This document shows positions 16,624 through 26,549 of a DNA stretch of 64,000 bases, one piece after another. The DNA comes from Planctomycetota bacterium (GTDB lineage: Bacteria > Planctomycetota > UBA1135 > JACQFD01), in the NCBI GenBank assembly GCA_016200225.1, contig JACQFD010000014.1:1-64000 (forward strand), in the 5' to 3' direction. The notes beneath the pieces are model-generated. The model was not told the origin of the DNA, made no database searches, and was given only the letters and a program-made list of their open reading frames with translations. How positions within the stretch are numbered: position 1 is the stretch's first letter; each line of letters begins with the position of its first letter. A program made the translations under genes and the position numbers.

Positions 16624-19227
16624 CTACGGCTGAATCGTAATCGTCAGCCCTCTCGAGGAGCTTATTTGTAGCGGAGGCAGTTTACAAATATTGTATTGTG
16701 ACCAAACGAAGATTACGCTCGCGTAGTATGTATTCCCGATTAGGTTCATATTATTGGGAATCGGCGCTGAGGCGAAAGCCGCGCCTGAGCCGTCGCTCAA
16801 GGAATCAAGAGCATATAATTCTGTTGAGTTGACAAAATCGATATATAAATTCGCGCCGATCGCGAATATGTCGCTTCCGGCAAGATCCTGCGCGTTGCCA
16901 ACGATGCAGAGTCCGAGTGAAAACGGAGGCGCGTTCGAGGCGAGAATGCCAAAATTCGGATTATTTATATTGGGCGGACCGTTTGCGGTGATCGCGTGCG
17001 CGCCGATGCATCCCTGCGTGCCGGAGCCGAATGTGGATGTGCCCGCCGGCGTTCCAATTCTATTAAGAATCGACGACAGACTGTCGTCGGCGCGCGCCGC
17101 GAGATCGATCCGGCCGTCGAGGTTCAAGTCGATGGGCGCCGCGCGGTGGATACCGAAGGAAAAGTAAAATTCCTCGGCGCCAAAGCCCCCGATGCCGTCG
17201 CCGCGACGCACGATCGCGGTCGATGTCCCCTGCGATGCGATGACAATATCTACAATTCCGTCGCCGTCCAAATCGGACGCGGCGACGTCGTCGCCCCTGC
17301 CGGTGATACTATAAATCGGCCCCGCGCCGAGGCCGGTGCCGGAAAGGTTATTAACAAGTATCAATTTCTTCGGCGTCGCGCTCGTGGAACCGTAGTCGAT
17401 CACCGCGGCATCGACGAAACCGTCTCCGTTCCAATCGCCGAGCGCCAGCGCCTGAACATTTACAACAGATGTGACAATATTAGCATTATTTGGAAACATT
17501 CCGGATCCGTCGCTCACGGCCGCCGCGAATCCGGTATAGGTAGTAACCGCAAGATCGAGCACGCCGTCGCCGCTCATGTCGGCGGCGCGCGTCGCCATGG
17601 CGGCGAGTACCGCGCCCGTCACGCCGGCGGAAGACCACGAGAAATTCCCTGAGCCGTCGCCCGCGAGAAGATAAATATTATTCGATCCGGACGTAACTAA
17701 ACAATCCGTCCGCCCATCATTATTAAAGTCCCCGGTCTCGGCGCCCGCGATCGCTCCGATATTGGGAGTGGCGATCGGCGTCTGAGAGGCGAGCCCGCCC
17801 GAGCCGTCGCCAACGAAGAGTTTCGCCGACTGGTTTTGTATCGCGAGCACGTCGTTGTTTCCGTCTTCATTATAATCGGCGATGCAAACGAACGCGGGAC
17901 TATAGGTTTGGGAAAAGTAGTTATTAACACTATAAAAATGTCCGAGCGCGTCGTTGAGCGAGGTTTGCAGCGCGATGTTCACGCCGAGGAACCCCGTCCC
18001 GAGCGCGGCGTCGGGGTAGCCGTCATGATTTAGATCGCCGTAGGCGGCGGACGAGATCAACGATCCGAATTGTAATATAGAATTGAACTCGAGCTGGCCG
18101 TTGCCGACGCCGCGAATCACGTCGACGACGTCGTCGGCCGCGCAGGCCACAGCAACGTCGAGCCGATTATCACGATCGAAGTCGGCGAGCGACAACCCCG
18201 CCGGATTTCCGCTGGATTGCGCCTCGAATATTATATTATAACCGGCGGGGCCCGCGAATTGTATCACGTCGACGCCGTTCGAATTAGTTAAACTATTCGT
18301 TTTGGAAAACACGGCCTCCGGGACTCCGTCGCCCGTCATGTCGCCCATCGCGACGCCGTTCAGTTTGTCGGCGTTTGCGCCCGTGATGACGATGAGCGTC
18401 GGGAACATGGACGTTCCGTTTCCTAATAAAATCGTTCCCATCGGACCGAAAGCGTTTGCGGTCGCCGCGTCGGAATAACCGTCCGAATTGATATCTCCCA
18501 GCGCAATCGCGGCCGGCACCGCTCCTGACAAAAGCGGCGTTTCGCCGGGCGCCGGAAACGAACCGGTGCCGATTCCTAACGATACAAAAACCGACGCCGT
18601 CGACGACGATCCCGCGCTCGCGACAAAATCAATATTGCCGTCGAGATTTATATCGCCCGCCGCGACCTCGCGCGGCCATGTATTCATTCCATATTGCATC
18701 AATACGGGCGCCGCAAAACCTCCGGTCCCGTTGCCGATCAGTATGGATGTGCCGCCGCTCGCGCTCGTGACCGCGACAAGAACGTCCGCGTTACCGTCAT
18801 GATTCAAATCCGCGGTCGTTAGACCGGTCGGATTTCCCGTTACCACCGTGTTCAGGCCCGCGCCGAATCCGCCGCCGGGCGTTCCGAGCAATCTTGTTAT
18901 CTTTCCGGAATTGTTATTTGCAGTGACGACGTCGATGTTGCCGTCATTATTAAAATCCGCGAGCGCGATCGCGACCGGCCGGTTTCCGGTTGTATAAAAG
19001 ACGGCGGGGCCGAATCCTCCGTTGCCGTTGCCGAAGCAAACTTCGATTTGATTGCTGCTCGAATTTGCGATGACGAGATCGCCGTTGCCGTCATGATTTA
19101 GATCGCCGACGACGACGGCGGCCGGATTGTTCGCAGCCGGGACGACGACGTGCGGCAAAAGCGGCGGATCCTGTGCGAAGCACGAACCGGAAATCGTTAA
19201 AAATAGAATCGCGCGGATAATCGTCAT
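16624..19227 (-). CDS. Secreted FG-GAP/VCBS repeat protein with shared C-terminal module, 867 aa (paralogue A1)
   Basis: A signal peptide (MTIIRAILFLTISGSCFAQ) precedes about fourteen FG-GAP/VCBS repeats with calcium loops (VGDLNHDGNGDLVIAN, ADFNNDGNIDVVTAN, GDINLDGNIDFVAS, GDWNGDGFVDAAVI), predicting one or two seven-bladed propellers. The last 134 residues (from FGSGTQGCIGAHA through NAPPFSLGLCIVGNA, DIFAIGANLYIDF and IPNNMNLIGNTYYASVIF to SSSRGLTITIQP) are the C-terminal module seen on several neighbours. It is 20 bp downstream of its paralogue at 19248 in the same direction, probably from tandem duplication. Function unknown; extracellular recognition or matrix roles are plausible. Confidence 0.9.
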   Translation of the reverse strand: MTIIRAILFLTISGSCFAQDPPLLPHVVVPAANNPAAVVVGDLNHDGNGDLVIANSSSNQIEVCFGNGNGGFGPAVFYTTGNRPVAIALADFNNDGNIDVVTANNNSGKITRLLGTPGGGFGAGLNTVVTGNPTGLTTADLNHDGNADVLVAVTSASGGTSILIGNGTGGFAAPVLMQYGMNTWPREVAAGDINLDGNIDFVASAGSSSTASVFVSLGIGTGSFPAPGETPLLSGAVPAAIALGDINSDGYSDAATANAFGPMGTILLGNGTSMFPTLIVITGANADKLNGVAMGDMTGDGVPEAVFSKTNSLTNSNGVDVIQFAGPAGYNIIFEAQSSGNPAGLSLADFDRDNRLDVAVACAADDVVDVIRGVGNGQLEFNSILQFGSLISSAAYGDLNHDGYPDAALGTGFLGVNIALQTSLNDALGHFYSVNNYFSQTYSPAFVCIADYNEDGNNDVLAIQNQSAKLFVGDGSGGLASQTPIATPNIGAIAGAETGDFNNDGRTDCLVTSGSNNIYLLAGDGSGNFSWSSAGVTGAVLAAMATRAADMSGDGVLDLAVTTYTGFAAAVSDGSGMFPNNANIVTSVVNVQALALGDWNGDGFVDAAVIDYGSTSATPKKLILVNNLSGTGLGAGPIYSITGRGDDVAASDLDGDGIVDIVIASQGTSTAIVRRGDGIGGFGAEEFYFSFGIHRAAPIDLNLDGRIDLAARADDSLSSILNRIGTPAGTSTFGSGTQGCIGAHAITANGPPNINNPNFGILASNAPPFSLGLCIVGNAQDLAGSDIFAIGANLYIDFVNSTELYALDSLSDGSGAAFASAPIPNNMNLIGNTYYASVIFVWSQYNICKLPPLQISSSRGLTITIQP

Positions 19228-19247
19228 GTTAGATCTTGTCGAACTTG

Positions 19248-21869
19248 TTAATTTAATATCGTTATATTCAATCCCCGCGACGAACTCAATCCGAGCGGCG
19301 GCAACTGGCAGGGATTTCCGGCGGTCCAGGCGAACACGGCGCTTCCATAGTAATGATTTCCGACGAGCATCGGATTATTGGGAATCGGCGCGGAGGCGGC
19401 GGCGCCGCCCGCCGCGGCGGCCGGCATGTCGAACGCGAATAATTCATTCACGTTGGCAAAATTAATATATAACTCCACGCCGATGCCGAACGGGTCGCTT
19501 CCCGCGGCGTCGATCGCATCTCCCACGATGCACAATCCCGTCGAAAAAGGCGGCGCGTTCGTCGCGAGAATCTTAAAGTTCGGAGAGTTAATATTCGGCG
19601 TCCGATTGGCGGAAAGCGCGTGTTGTCCGTTGCATCCCGGCGTGCCCGATCCGAACATTTGCAATCCCGCCTGCGGCGCGCCGGTTTGATTCAGGGATGT
19701 AAATATACTATTGAGCGTGTACGTCGCGAAATCCGTCCTGCCGTCCAAATCCAGATCCGCTTCGATTAAGAATCCCGCGTTCGAAATATAATTTTCCTGC
19801 GGACCGAAACCGCCGTTTCCATCGCCGCGCAGAACCATCGTCAATCCTCCCGCGGACAAAACGAGATCGGCGCGCCCGTCGCCGTCGACGTCGCCTCCGG
19901 CAGCGGCAAATACCGAACTGCTGCTGATATTCAGCACGGGCCCGGCGGAAAGCGCCGCCGCCGAGTTATTCATAATAATCGGAATCAGTGAAGGCGGCGA
20001 ATTATTTGTTGTGTGCAAGACGGCCGCGTCGACCCAACCGTCGCCGTTCCAATCGGCGAGACAACAACTCGAATTGAGAGTACCGGTTGTAATATTTAGA
20101 TTCGCCGGAAAATGCCCGCCGCCGTCGCCGAAGGCGGCCGTGAAACCCGAATAGTGGGAAATCGCGAGATCGAGCGCGCCGTCGCGGTTGAGATCGGCGG
20201 AGCGCGTCGACGTCGCCTGCAAAGGAGCTCCCGTCGCTCCGTTCGCGGACCACGCGAAATTCCCCGCGCCGTCTCCGGATAATAAATAAACTTGATTGCT
20301 ATTTGTCGTAATCAGCACGTCCGCGTGCCCATCGAGATTAAAATCGCCGGTCTCCGCGCCGACGCGCACTCCGACATTGGGCGTGGCGAACGGCGCGTGC
20401 GGAATCAAGCCCCCGAGCCCGTTTCCGAGAAACAATACAGAATTCTTCGACACGCCGATCACGTCGGGCACGCCGTCTTCATTAAAGTCCGCGGAGCAAA
20501 GGAAGTCGGGAACCTCCGCGATATAGTATGAATTTGAAATAGTATAAAAATGGCCGAGGGTATCGTTGAGCGCGGTATTGATAGTAAAAGTCGTACCAAA
20601 AAGATCGTAGTTCACCGCGCAGGCGTCGGGATGGCCGTCGCGATTCAGGTCCGCCAATACGACGGGTTTCGTGTAGTTGCCGCCAAATTGCAACACTCCA
20701 TTACTCATAATAATTCCGCCGGGCCCGCCGCGAAGCAATTCGACGACATCCGAATTATAAATAGCAACGGCGGCGTCGGGATGCGAATCGTGATCGAAAT
20801 CGCCGACCGCGAGTTTTCCCGCGATCGACTCGGCGGCCACTTCGGAATGGATTTTGTACCCCGTGGAATTGTCATATTTGACGACATCGAGATAGGCGCC
20901 AATTCGAGTGAACAACGCTTCGTCCGCGCCGTCGCCGTCCAAGTCGGCGACCGCGACCCCGCGCATGTATTGTCCGCTCGCGAATGGGATACTAATAATA
21001 TTCGAAAATTGTTGGGTTCCGTTTCCCATCAAAAATGCGGCCGCCGGAGGTTGGTAGAAATTCCCCGACGCGACGTCGCCGAATCCGTCGCCGTCGAAAT
21101 CGCCGATCGCGATCGAAACGGGAACGCCGAACCACGTTGGAACCGTCGCCGTTGGCGGCGCAAAGATTCCCGCAGGCGAGCCGAGCGATGCATAAAAAGA
21201 AATCGGCGCGCCAATCATTGTATAACCGCTCGATACGAAGTCTACATTTCCGTCTGCGTTCAACTCGCCGATCGCGAGCACGCGGGCCGAGTCGGATCCA
21301 AATGGTATCATTGCGGGCGCGGCGAATCCTCCGAGACCGTCGCCCATCGCGAGCGAAACGCCTCCAGGCGCGCCTCCGTTCGCATGCGATATGGAAATAA
21401 ACACGTCGGCGTTGCCGTCATGATTCATATCGGCCGCCGCGATGTCGCTCGGATACGTTCCAACTGTAACATTCAATCCCGAACCGAACGCGCCCGTTCC
21501 CGCGCCGAGCAATCTTGTAAATTTTCCAGAATTACTATTCGCCGTGACGACGTCGAGATTTCCGTCATTATTAAAATCGGCGAGCGCGAGCGCCGCCGGA
21601 CCGTTGCCGACTTGAAACGTCGCCGCGGCGCCGAAACCGCCGTTGCCGCCGCCGAGCGCGACGGCTATCTGGTTCAATTTGGAATTAATAATAACAATAT
21701 CCAAATTGCCGTCGTGGTTCACGTCGCCCGCCGCGATGCCGTTCGGCGAAGCACCGACGGTAATCTCGGAATTTAAGAATATCGGCGCGTTTTGCGCGGC
21801 CGCGTTCGCGGCGAACGCCGCGGCCGCGGCGACGATCATAAAAGGACGCATCGAAAACGATTGTGTCAT
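19248..21869 (-). CDS. Secreted FG-GAP/VCBS repeat protein with shared C-terminal module, 873 aa (paralogue A2)
   Basis: It is closely similar in layout to the 16624 gene: leader (MTQSFSMRPFMIVAAAAAFA), repeated FG-GAP motifs (AGDVNHDGNLDIVI, ADFNNDGNLDVVTAN, GDFDGDGFGDVASG, GDVDGDGRADLVLS) and the 134-residue module (FGSGTPGCNGQHALSANRTP, NAPPFSTGLCIVGDA, DPFGIGVELYINF, IPNNPMLVGNHYYGSAVF, SSSRGLNITILN). Its ATG overlaps the stop of the 194-aa secreted gene upstream (ATGA at 21866-21869), so the two are translationally coupled. The likely location is the cell surface or outside. Confidence 0.9.
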   Translation of the reverse strand: MTQSFSMRPFMIVAAAAAFAANAAAQNAPIFLNSEITVGASPNGIAAGDVNHDGNLDIVIINSKLNQIAVALGGGNGGFGAAATFQVGNGPAALALADFNNDGNLDVVTANSNSGKFTRLLGAGTGAFGSGLNVTVGTYPSDIAAADMNHDGNADVFISISHANGGAPGGVSLAMGDGLGGFAAPAMIPFGSDSARVLAIGELNADGNVDFVSSGYTMIGAPISFYASLGSPAGIFAPPTATVPTWFGVPVSIAIGDFDGDGFGDVASGNFYQPPAAAFLMGNGTQQFSNIISIPFASGQYMRGVAVADLDGDGADEALFTRIGAYLDVVKYDNSTGYKIHSEVAAESIAGKLAVGDFDHDSHPDAAVAIYNSDVVELLRGGPGGIIMSNGVLQFGGNYTKPVVLADLNRDGHPDACAVNYDLFGTTFTINTALNDTLGHFYTISNSYYIAEVPDFLCSADFNEDGVPDVIGVSKNSVLFLGNGLGGLIPHAPFATPNVGVRVGAETGDFNLDGHADVLITTNSNQVYLLSGDGAGNFAWSANGATGAPLQATSTRSADLNRDGALDLAISHYSGFTAAFGDGGGHFPANLNITTGTLNSSCCLADWNGDGWVDAAVLHTTNNSPPSLIPIIMNNSAAALSAGPVLNISSSSVFAAAGGDVDGDGRADLVLSAGGLTMVLRGDGNGGFGPQENYISNAGFLIEADLDLDGRTDFATYTLNSIFTSLNQTGAPQAGLQMFGSGTPGCNGQHALSANRTPNINSPNFKILATNAPPFSTGLCIVGDAIDAAGSDPFGIGVELYINFANVNELFAFDMPAAAAGGAAASAPIPNNPMLVGNHYYGSAVFAWTAGNPCQLPPLGLSSSRGLNITILN

Positions 21870-22450
21870 TTAAATTCTATTTTCAAAGTAGTGGACTCGC
21901 TCGAACTCTTGAAATTCTTCTGCACGCCGTTGTCGACATAATTATAATTATAATTCAGGAGCGCTTGCGCATAATAGGTTTTTCCGGCGAACGAATTGTC
22001 GAGCGTGATCGAGCCCGACGAACCGTTGATCGGACCGAGCGTTCCATCGGCGATTACAAATAATCCGCACGCCGAATCGAACGGCGGCGATGGCAACTGC
22101 GTCGGCGGGTCCTGCGGGCTCTGGCCGTAGACGACGGAAATGGATGTAATCTGCGCGGCGACGTCCTGATTCGCCTGATTCTGAATCTTAATATTCCCGG
22201 TGCCGCCGCCGACGTTGAATTTTAGTTTCGAATTCTGCACGTCGAATTCCGCGGACATCAAAAAAGATTTCGACACCACCGACGTTTGCGCCGGCACGCC
22301 GAGGCCCGCGCCGCCCGCGTAAATCGTCACCGTGGCTCCCTTGATCCGCAGCGGCGCGCCCTGCGCCGAAAGCGGCGCCTCCGCGAGCGCCAACAAAACG
22401 AGATACGCGGCCACCTTTGAAATTGTTAAATTGTAACGGTTCGTAAGCAC
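21866..22450 (-). CDS. Small secreted beta-rich protein of unknown function, 194 aa
   Basis: A signal peptide lies within the first 30 residues (KVAAYLVLLALAEAPLSAQG). The mature part is Gly/Ser/Thr-rich with alternating beta-type pattern. It shares a short segment with the C-terminal modules of its neighbours (SFAGKTYYAQALLNYNY compared with VGKTYFAQT elsewhere) and ends in TTLKIEFK, recalling the L(T/A)ITI ends of the larger proteins. It may therefore be a stand-alone relative of that module. Translational coupling to the FG-GAP gene at 19248 suggests they act together. Upstream, 22451-22600 shows no other gene. Confidence 0.75.
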   Translation of the reverse strand: MLTNRYNLTISKVAAYLVLLALAEAPLSAQGAPLRIKGATVTIYAGGAGLGVPAQTSVVSKSFLMSAEFDVQNSKLKFNVGGGTGNIKIQNQANQDVAAQITSISVVYGQSPQDPPTQLPSPPFDSACGLFVIADGTLGPINGSSGSITLDNSFAGKTYYAQALLNYNYNYVDNGVQKNFKSSSESTTLKIEFK

Positions 22451-22600
22451 GGGAATTGCCTCCGTTGGGGGTCGGAATTTGGAGTGCGCAAGACGCGCGA
22501 ATTTGTGCGGCGTCGCGCTCTCTTGGAAGGCTACTCGATTTGCCCGAATCGCAAAAGGGGGACAGGTCCACTTTTACACTTTCGTAACGGTTACTGAATT

Positions 22601-23287
22601 TTATTGATGCATCATGACCCACACGCCGTTGACCGGGTAGCCTCCGTCCGGCGCCGCGAGATCGGGCAGGCCATCGCCGTTCAAATCACCGATCGTCACC
22701 TGCGAGGCGCCGTAATCAATCGCATATTCTTGAAATTCAGGAAACGATCCAGTTCCGTCGCCGTATAGTATCAAAGCTTCGGAAGGCATGAACTTCATCG
22801 CGATCAGGTCGGCGATTCCGTCGGCATTAATATCAGCAATCTCGACGGTACGGGGCGGCGTAATTGTTGAAATCGACACCAGCGGTCCAAAGGTACCCGG
22901 TCCCGTCGCAAATAGTAATGATATGCCGTTAGTAATGATGCTTCCGACCGCCAGATCCGGCAAGCCATCGCCGTTCAGATCGCCGGCGCGGATCGACCAC
23001 ATGGCGACATTGCACGGATACAACTTTGGCATGCCGAACCCCCCGTTAGTTTTGCCGAGTACAACACTTACATTTCCCGAACCAAGTGTCGCTATTGCAA
23101 AATCAAGATTCCCATCGCGATTGAAATCTCCGATCGCGGCATCGGAGGGATTCAGGCCCGGATGAAATGTAAGGGCGGACCCAAAGTTACCATTGCCATC
23201 TCCGAAAAGTATACTCGCGGTGTCGGGGCCCTGATTTGTAACTAACAGATCGACCTTGGAGTCGTGATTGAAGTCGGCTAACCCGCA
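22601..23287 (-). pseudogene. 3' fragment of an interrupted FG-GAP repeat protein
   Basis: From an in-frame stop at 23288-23290, about 228 codons read as FG-GAP repeats without a leader: LADFNHDSKVDLLVTN, GDFNRDGNLDFAIA, GDLNGDGLPDLAVG, ADINADGIADLIA, ending VNGVWVMMHQ. The repeats continue those of the gene at 23409-24776 but are separated from it by stops and a palindromic insert. An internal ATG at 23032 could start a fragment, but without a signal peptide. It lacks the shared C-terminal module. Best read as the tail of a once single gene (22601-24776). Confidence 0.7.
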
Positions 23288-23411
23288 TTATTCATGAAGT
23301 CTACGAAGATGGCCGACGGATTGTACCGGAATGCGAGGCGCGACGACGGCGCGACCGTGTACGGTCTCGCCGGAGGCGCAACGATGCAGTTCGGTACAAT
23401 CCGCGCGGCTA
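23288..23411. mobile_element. Palindromic MITE-like insert splitting an FG-GAP gene
   Basis: A core inverted repeat spans 23317-23403: CGGATTGTACCGGAATGC on the left and GCAGTTCGGTACAATCCG on the right, pairing further as an imperfect stem around GACCGTGTACGGTC. It adds stops in the gene frame: the upstream part ends NGDGIPRI-stop at 23409, and the downstream part resumes after a stop at 23288. No transposase is encoded; mobility is inferred from palindromic shape and position. Confidence 0.6.
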
Positions 23412-24776
23412 GATTCGTGGAATCCCATCGCCGTTGAGGTCGCCTGCCGCGATCCACCATGGCTTGATTCCCACGGGAAACGCGCCCGTCGGCAATCCAA
23501 ACGCGCCGTTGCTCTCGCCCAGTAAAATCGATAAATCATTTGAATACGCATTTGTAACACTGAGATCAGGCTTACCATCATTATTAAAATCCGCGATCGC
23601 GATGGATGTAGGCGAATTTCCCGCTTTGTAATATTTACCGGTAACGAAACCTCCGACGCCGTCGCCGAACGCAATCGTTACGTGGTTGCTGCCGGTGCCG
23701 ACCAGGTTGATTCCACAGATTGCGTCAGGAACTCCGTCGCCGTTGACGTCCGCGAGGACCAGAGAATTACAATACTGGCCGATTTCGTACAGAGCGGGAG
23801 CGTTGAAGTTGCCGGAGCCGGCGTTTAGTAAGACTTGAATTGTTAGATTTGAGCCATATTCCGTGCGGGCGACGTCCATGAGACCGTCGCCATTCAGGTC
23901 GGCGGTCGCGAGTCCATTGACTCCATTCGATTGGTGTTTGAATGGGTAGAGACTCACGGGCGGCGCGAACCCTCCCACACCGTCGGCGAGGAGAAGTGAA
24001 GTACTTGTGTCGCCGAATACGACGTCGGGCGCGGCGTCTTCGTTTATCCGACTGACTACCATTAAATCAGGCGGACCACCAATGGTATAATTCGTCGGGC
24101 CGCTGAAATTAGCTTGTCCGTCTCCGTGATAAATGTATATGACACTACCGTAAGAAAGGGCAAGGTCGAGATGCTGGTCCGTGTTGAAGTCCGCAAGGGC
24201 AACCAAACCGCCGCCGACATTTGGAATCATGTTGGGTCCAGTGAACAGGCCGTTCGATTGTTGAAGAAGCATGAATGCCCCTGAATTGCTTGCGACGACG
24301 ACCACATCGGCGAGTCCGTCTTCGTTTAGATCGCCGATGGCGAGCCCGGTGCAATTTTTGCCGGGCGCGTATTTAGTTTCCGCGCCAAAACCGCCTTGGA
24401 GAGTTCCTAACAAAATGGACACGCCGCCGTTGTTTTTATAACCAATCGCCATGTCCGGCTGCCCATCGTTATTCAAATCACCCTCCGCGACGGACTGCGC
24501 ATCCTTGGAAATCGGGAATATTATAGGTGCTCCAAAAACACCGCTTCCCAAGTTCAGTTGCACGCCGACATTACTCTGATTCTGATTCGGATCCGTGGTC
24601 ACTTCTATTAAATCCGGGCGGCCGTCGCCATTCACGTCTTCCACGACCGTCAACGGAGTACCGGAACTTCCGGATACCATTGGAGCCGGATACTGCGGTG
24701 CGATTTGTGCGAATATTGAACTTGTTTCAGAAGTACAATATACAACTAAAACTAATATTCGAAGAGGATGATTCAT
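23409..24776 (-). pseudogene. 5' fragment of an interrupted FG-GAP repeat protein (secreted)
   Basis: The ATG at 24776 gives a signal peptide (MNHPLRILVLVVYCTSETSS); the upstream extension to 24812 adds no leader and is rejected. Eleven or so FG-GAP repeats follow (EDVNGDGRPDLIEV, GDLNNDGQPDMAIG, GDLNEDGLADVVVV, ADVNGDGVPDAICG, ADFNNDGKPDLSVTN). The frame ends abruptly in the middle of a repeat (GDLNGDGIPRI) where the palindromic insert begins. The fragment still encodes 455 residues, so a secreted truncated propeller could be made, but without the normal end. Confidence 0.75.
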
Positions 24777-24824
24777 GAGGCCGCCCTGTTGGTGGAAACC
24801 TGTGTCCACCATATTATTAATTTG

Positions 24825-26501
24825 TTATTGCTGTATAGTGATCGCGAGACCATCCGAGCAACTTAAATAATAGGGCGATGGCACGCACCCGGGAATTCCC
24901 GTCGGCCAGAGCCAGATGGTCTGCGCGAAGTATGTCTTACCGACGAGCGTCGGATCGTTTGGAATCGGGGCATTTACATCCGCGAATCCGCCGGCGGAAC
25001 TGTAGATATCAAATCCAAAGAGTTCGGTCGATTGATAAACATCAACATAAATCGTAATGCCGATTCCAAAGATATCACTTCCGTTCTCGATTTGTACATT
25101 TCCGATGAGCGCGAGACCGAGCGCGGACGGCGGCGCGTTCGTGCAAGAGATATCAAATCCAGGGGTATTCACCTTCGGCTGTGCGTGCGTATTTAACACT
25201 TCTGCGCCGTTGCAACCGTTCACTCCCCTGCCGAATTGTTGCAATCCATTGGCAAAGGAAAAGACGGTCGCGGTGCCCTTGTCCCAATTGCCCATTTCCA
25301 CGTCGCGCGGCGCGCCAACGATGAGATCAGAGATGCCATCGCCATTGACGTCTCCCGCACCCCGGACGGAATATCCAAATATATCATCATTATTTTTTCC
25401 ATGGAGCAGCGCCAGAAGCGCACCGTTCTGGCCCGAATGCACTTGAACACCACCCTCATGAATACCGGGAAGGTTTGCATAGGGCACACCCGCGGCAAAA
25501 TCGGGAATACCGTCTCCATTAACATCGCCAATACTATCGATGGAGGATCCGAGTGCGCCGCCGGCAACCAAGGCGGGAACGGAATACATCAGTTGTGCGT
25601 TGCTTCCGGAATACACGTCGACTTTCCCATCATTATTGTTAGCTACGAAATCGGTGACGGCAAAGTCGGGAATGCCATCAAGATTAATATCGCCCAGGGG
25701 TGCAACGCGTGAATTAAAGCCATTGTCCGGCACCGAGAATATTAAGTTTGCGGTCGGACCGGACAGGATTTTTGCAACGTATTTTTCACATAGGATCACG
25801 TCGGCGAGTCCGTCGCCATCGATATCGCCGACAATTCGCATGTCGTTTGTGAGAAACGGATCCCAAACATTATAAATATCCGCTCCCGTCGCTCCGGAAA
25901 TCGCCCGATAAAACCCGCCCGCGCTTGACATGGAGATCATGACCAAATCGTTCACTCCGTCTCCGTTGATATCCGCGCCGCCGTCGATCGCCGCGCCGAA
26001 ATAGACTTTGCTGGAGCCGTAGCCCGATGGCCCGTAAATCGTAAAGGCCGTCAAAAGGGAAGCGCCGTCGACAACTTTTAAAACTGTCTGCGGAATCGAA
26101 CCATCACAATAATCCTCCTGCGCGCTACCGAACGCGAAATCGGAATGCCCGCTATTTGAGAGATCGCCCATCGGGCAAACCGACCAGCCAATTTGATTAT
26201 CGTAGTTTTTTGTAAAATATATTTCCAAGCCGTCCTTCCCGGAAAATAAATAAACGGCGCCGCGGTCGAAGCTATCCGTAGCTTCCGCGAGCGGCTGCCC
26301 GACGACAACATCGGCGAAACCATCGCCATCGACATCACCCGCTCCTGCGACACTGAAACCAAACTTGCCGATATCATCAAAAGCGTGCGCTTTGAACGTA
26401 AACAATTCCGTCTGACCCGACGCGTTGGCTTCAATAACGGCGGATGCAAGGATGCCAAGGACGTATATTCTTATCGAATCGGAGTGCACTGAATTCCTCA
26501 T
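24825..26501 (-). CDS. Integrin-alpha-like FG-GAP protein with shared C-terminal module, 558 aa (paralogue B1)
   Basis: The ATG at 26501 aligns with the start of the neighbouring paralogue; the frame also opens at a TTG three codons upstream. The leader ends near ASGQ. FG-GAP repeats have the true integrin spacing (FGFSVAGAGDVDGDGFADVV, IDGGADINGDGVNDLVMI, VGDIDGDGLADVIL, APLGDINLDGIPDFAVTD, DSIGDVNGDGIPDFAAG, VRGAGDVNGDGISDLIVG). The C-terminal module starts at FGRGVNGCNGAEVLN and ends CSDGLAITIQQ. It is a tandem duplicate of the gene at 26550, with near-identical ends (IPNDPTLVGKTYFAQTIWLW). Probably surface-associated and calcium-binding; role unknown. Confidence 0.9.
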   Translation of the reverse strand: MRNSVHSDSIRIYVLGILASAVIEANASGQTELFTFKAHAFDDIGKFGFSVAGAGDVDGDGFADVVVGQPLAEATDSFDRGAVYLFSGKDGLEIYFTKNYDNQIGWSVCPMGDLSNSGHSDFAFGSAQEDYCDGSIPQTVLKVVDGASLLTAFTIYGPSGYGSSKVYFGAAIDGGADINGDGVNDLVMISMSSAGGFYRAISGATGADIYNVWDPFLTNDMRIVGDIDGDGLADVILCEKYVAKILSGPTANLIFSVPDNGFNSRVAPLGDINLDGIPDFAVTDFVANNNDGKVDVYSGSNAQLMYSVPALVAGGALGSSIDSIGDVNGDGIPDFAAGVPYANLPGIHEGGVQVHSGQNGALLALLHGKNNDDIFGYSVRGAGDVNGDGISDLIVGAPRDVEMGNWDKGTATVFSFANGLQQFGRGVNGCNGAEVLNTHAQPKVNTPGFDISCTNAPPSALGLALIGNVQIENGSDIFGIGITIYVDVYQSTELFGFDIYSSAGGFADVNAPIPNDPTLVGKTYFAQTIWLWPTGIPGCVPSPYYLSCSDGLAITIQQ

Positions 26502-26549
26502 TAGGGTCAAGTCTAAATATAGTATCTGATTTTGTCCCGCCTTTTCATT

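Noticed and set aside
20550..21776. 408-codon forward open frame antisense to an FG-GAP gene
   Set aside because: The reverse strand encodes clear FG-GAP repeats; the Arg/Glu/Val-rich forward reading mirrors the repeat codons.
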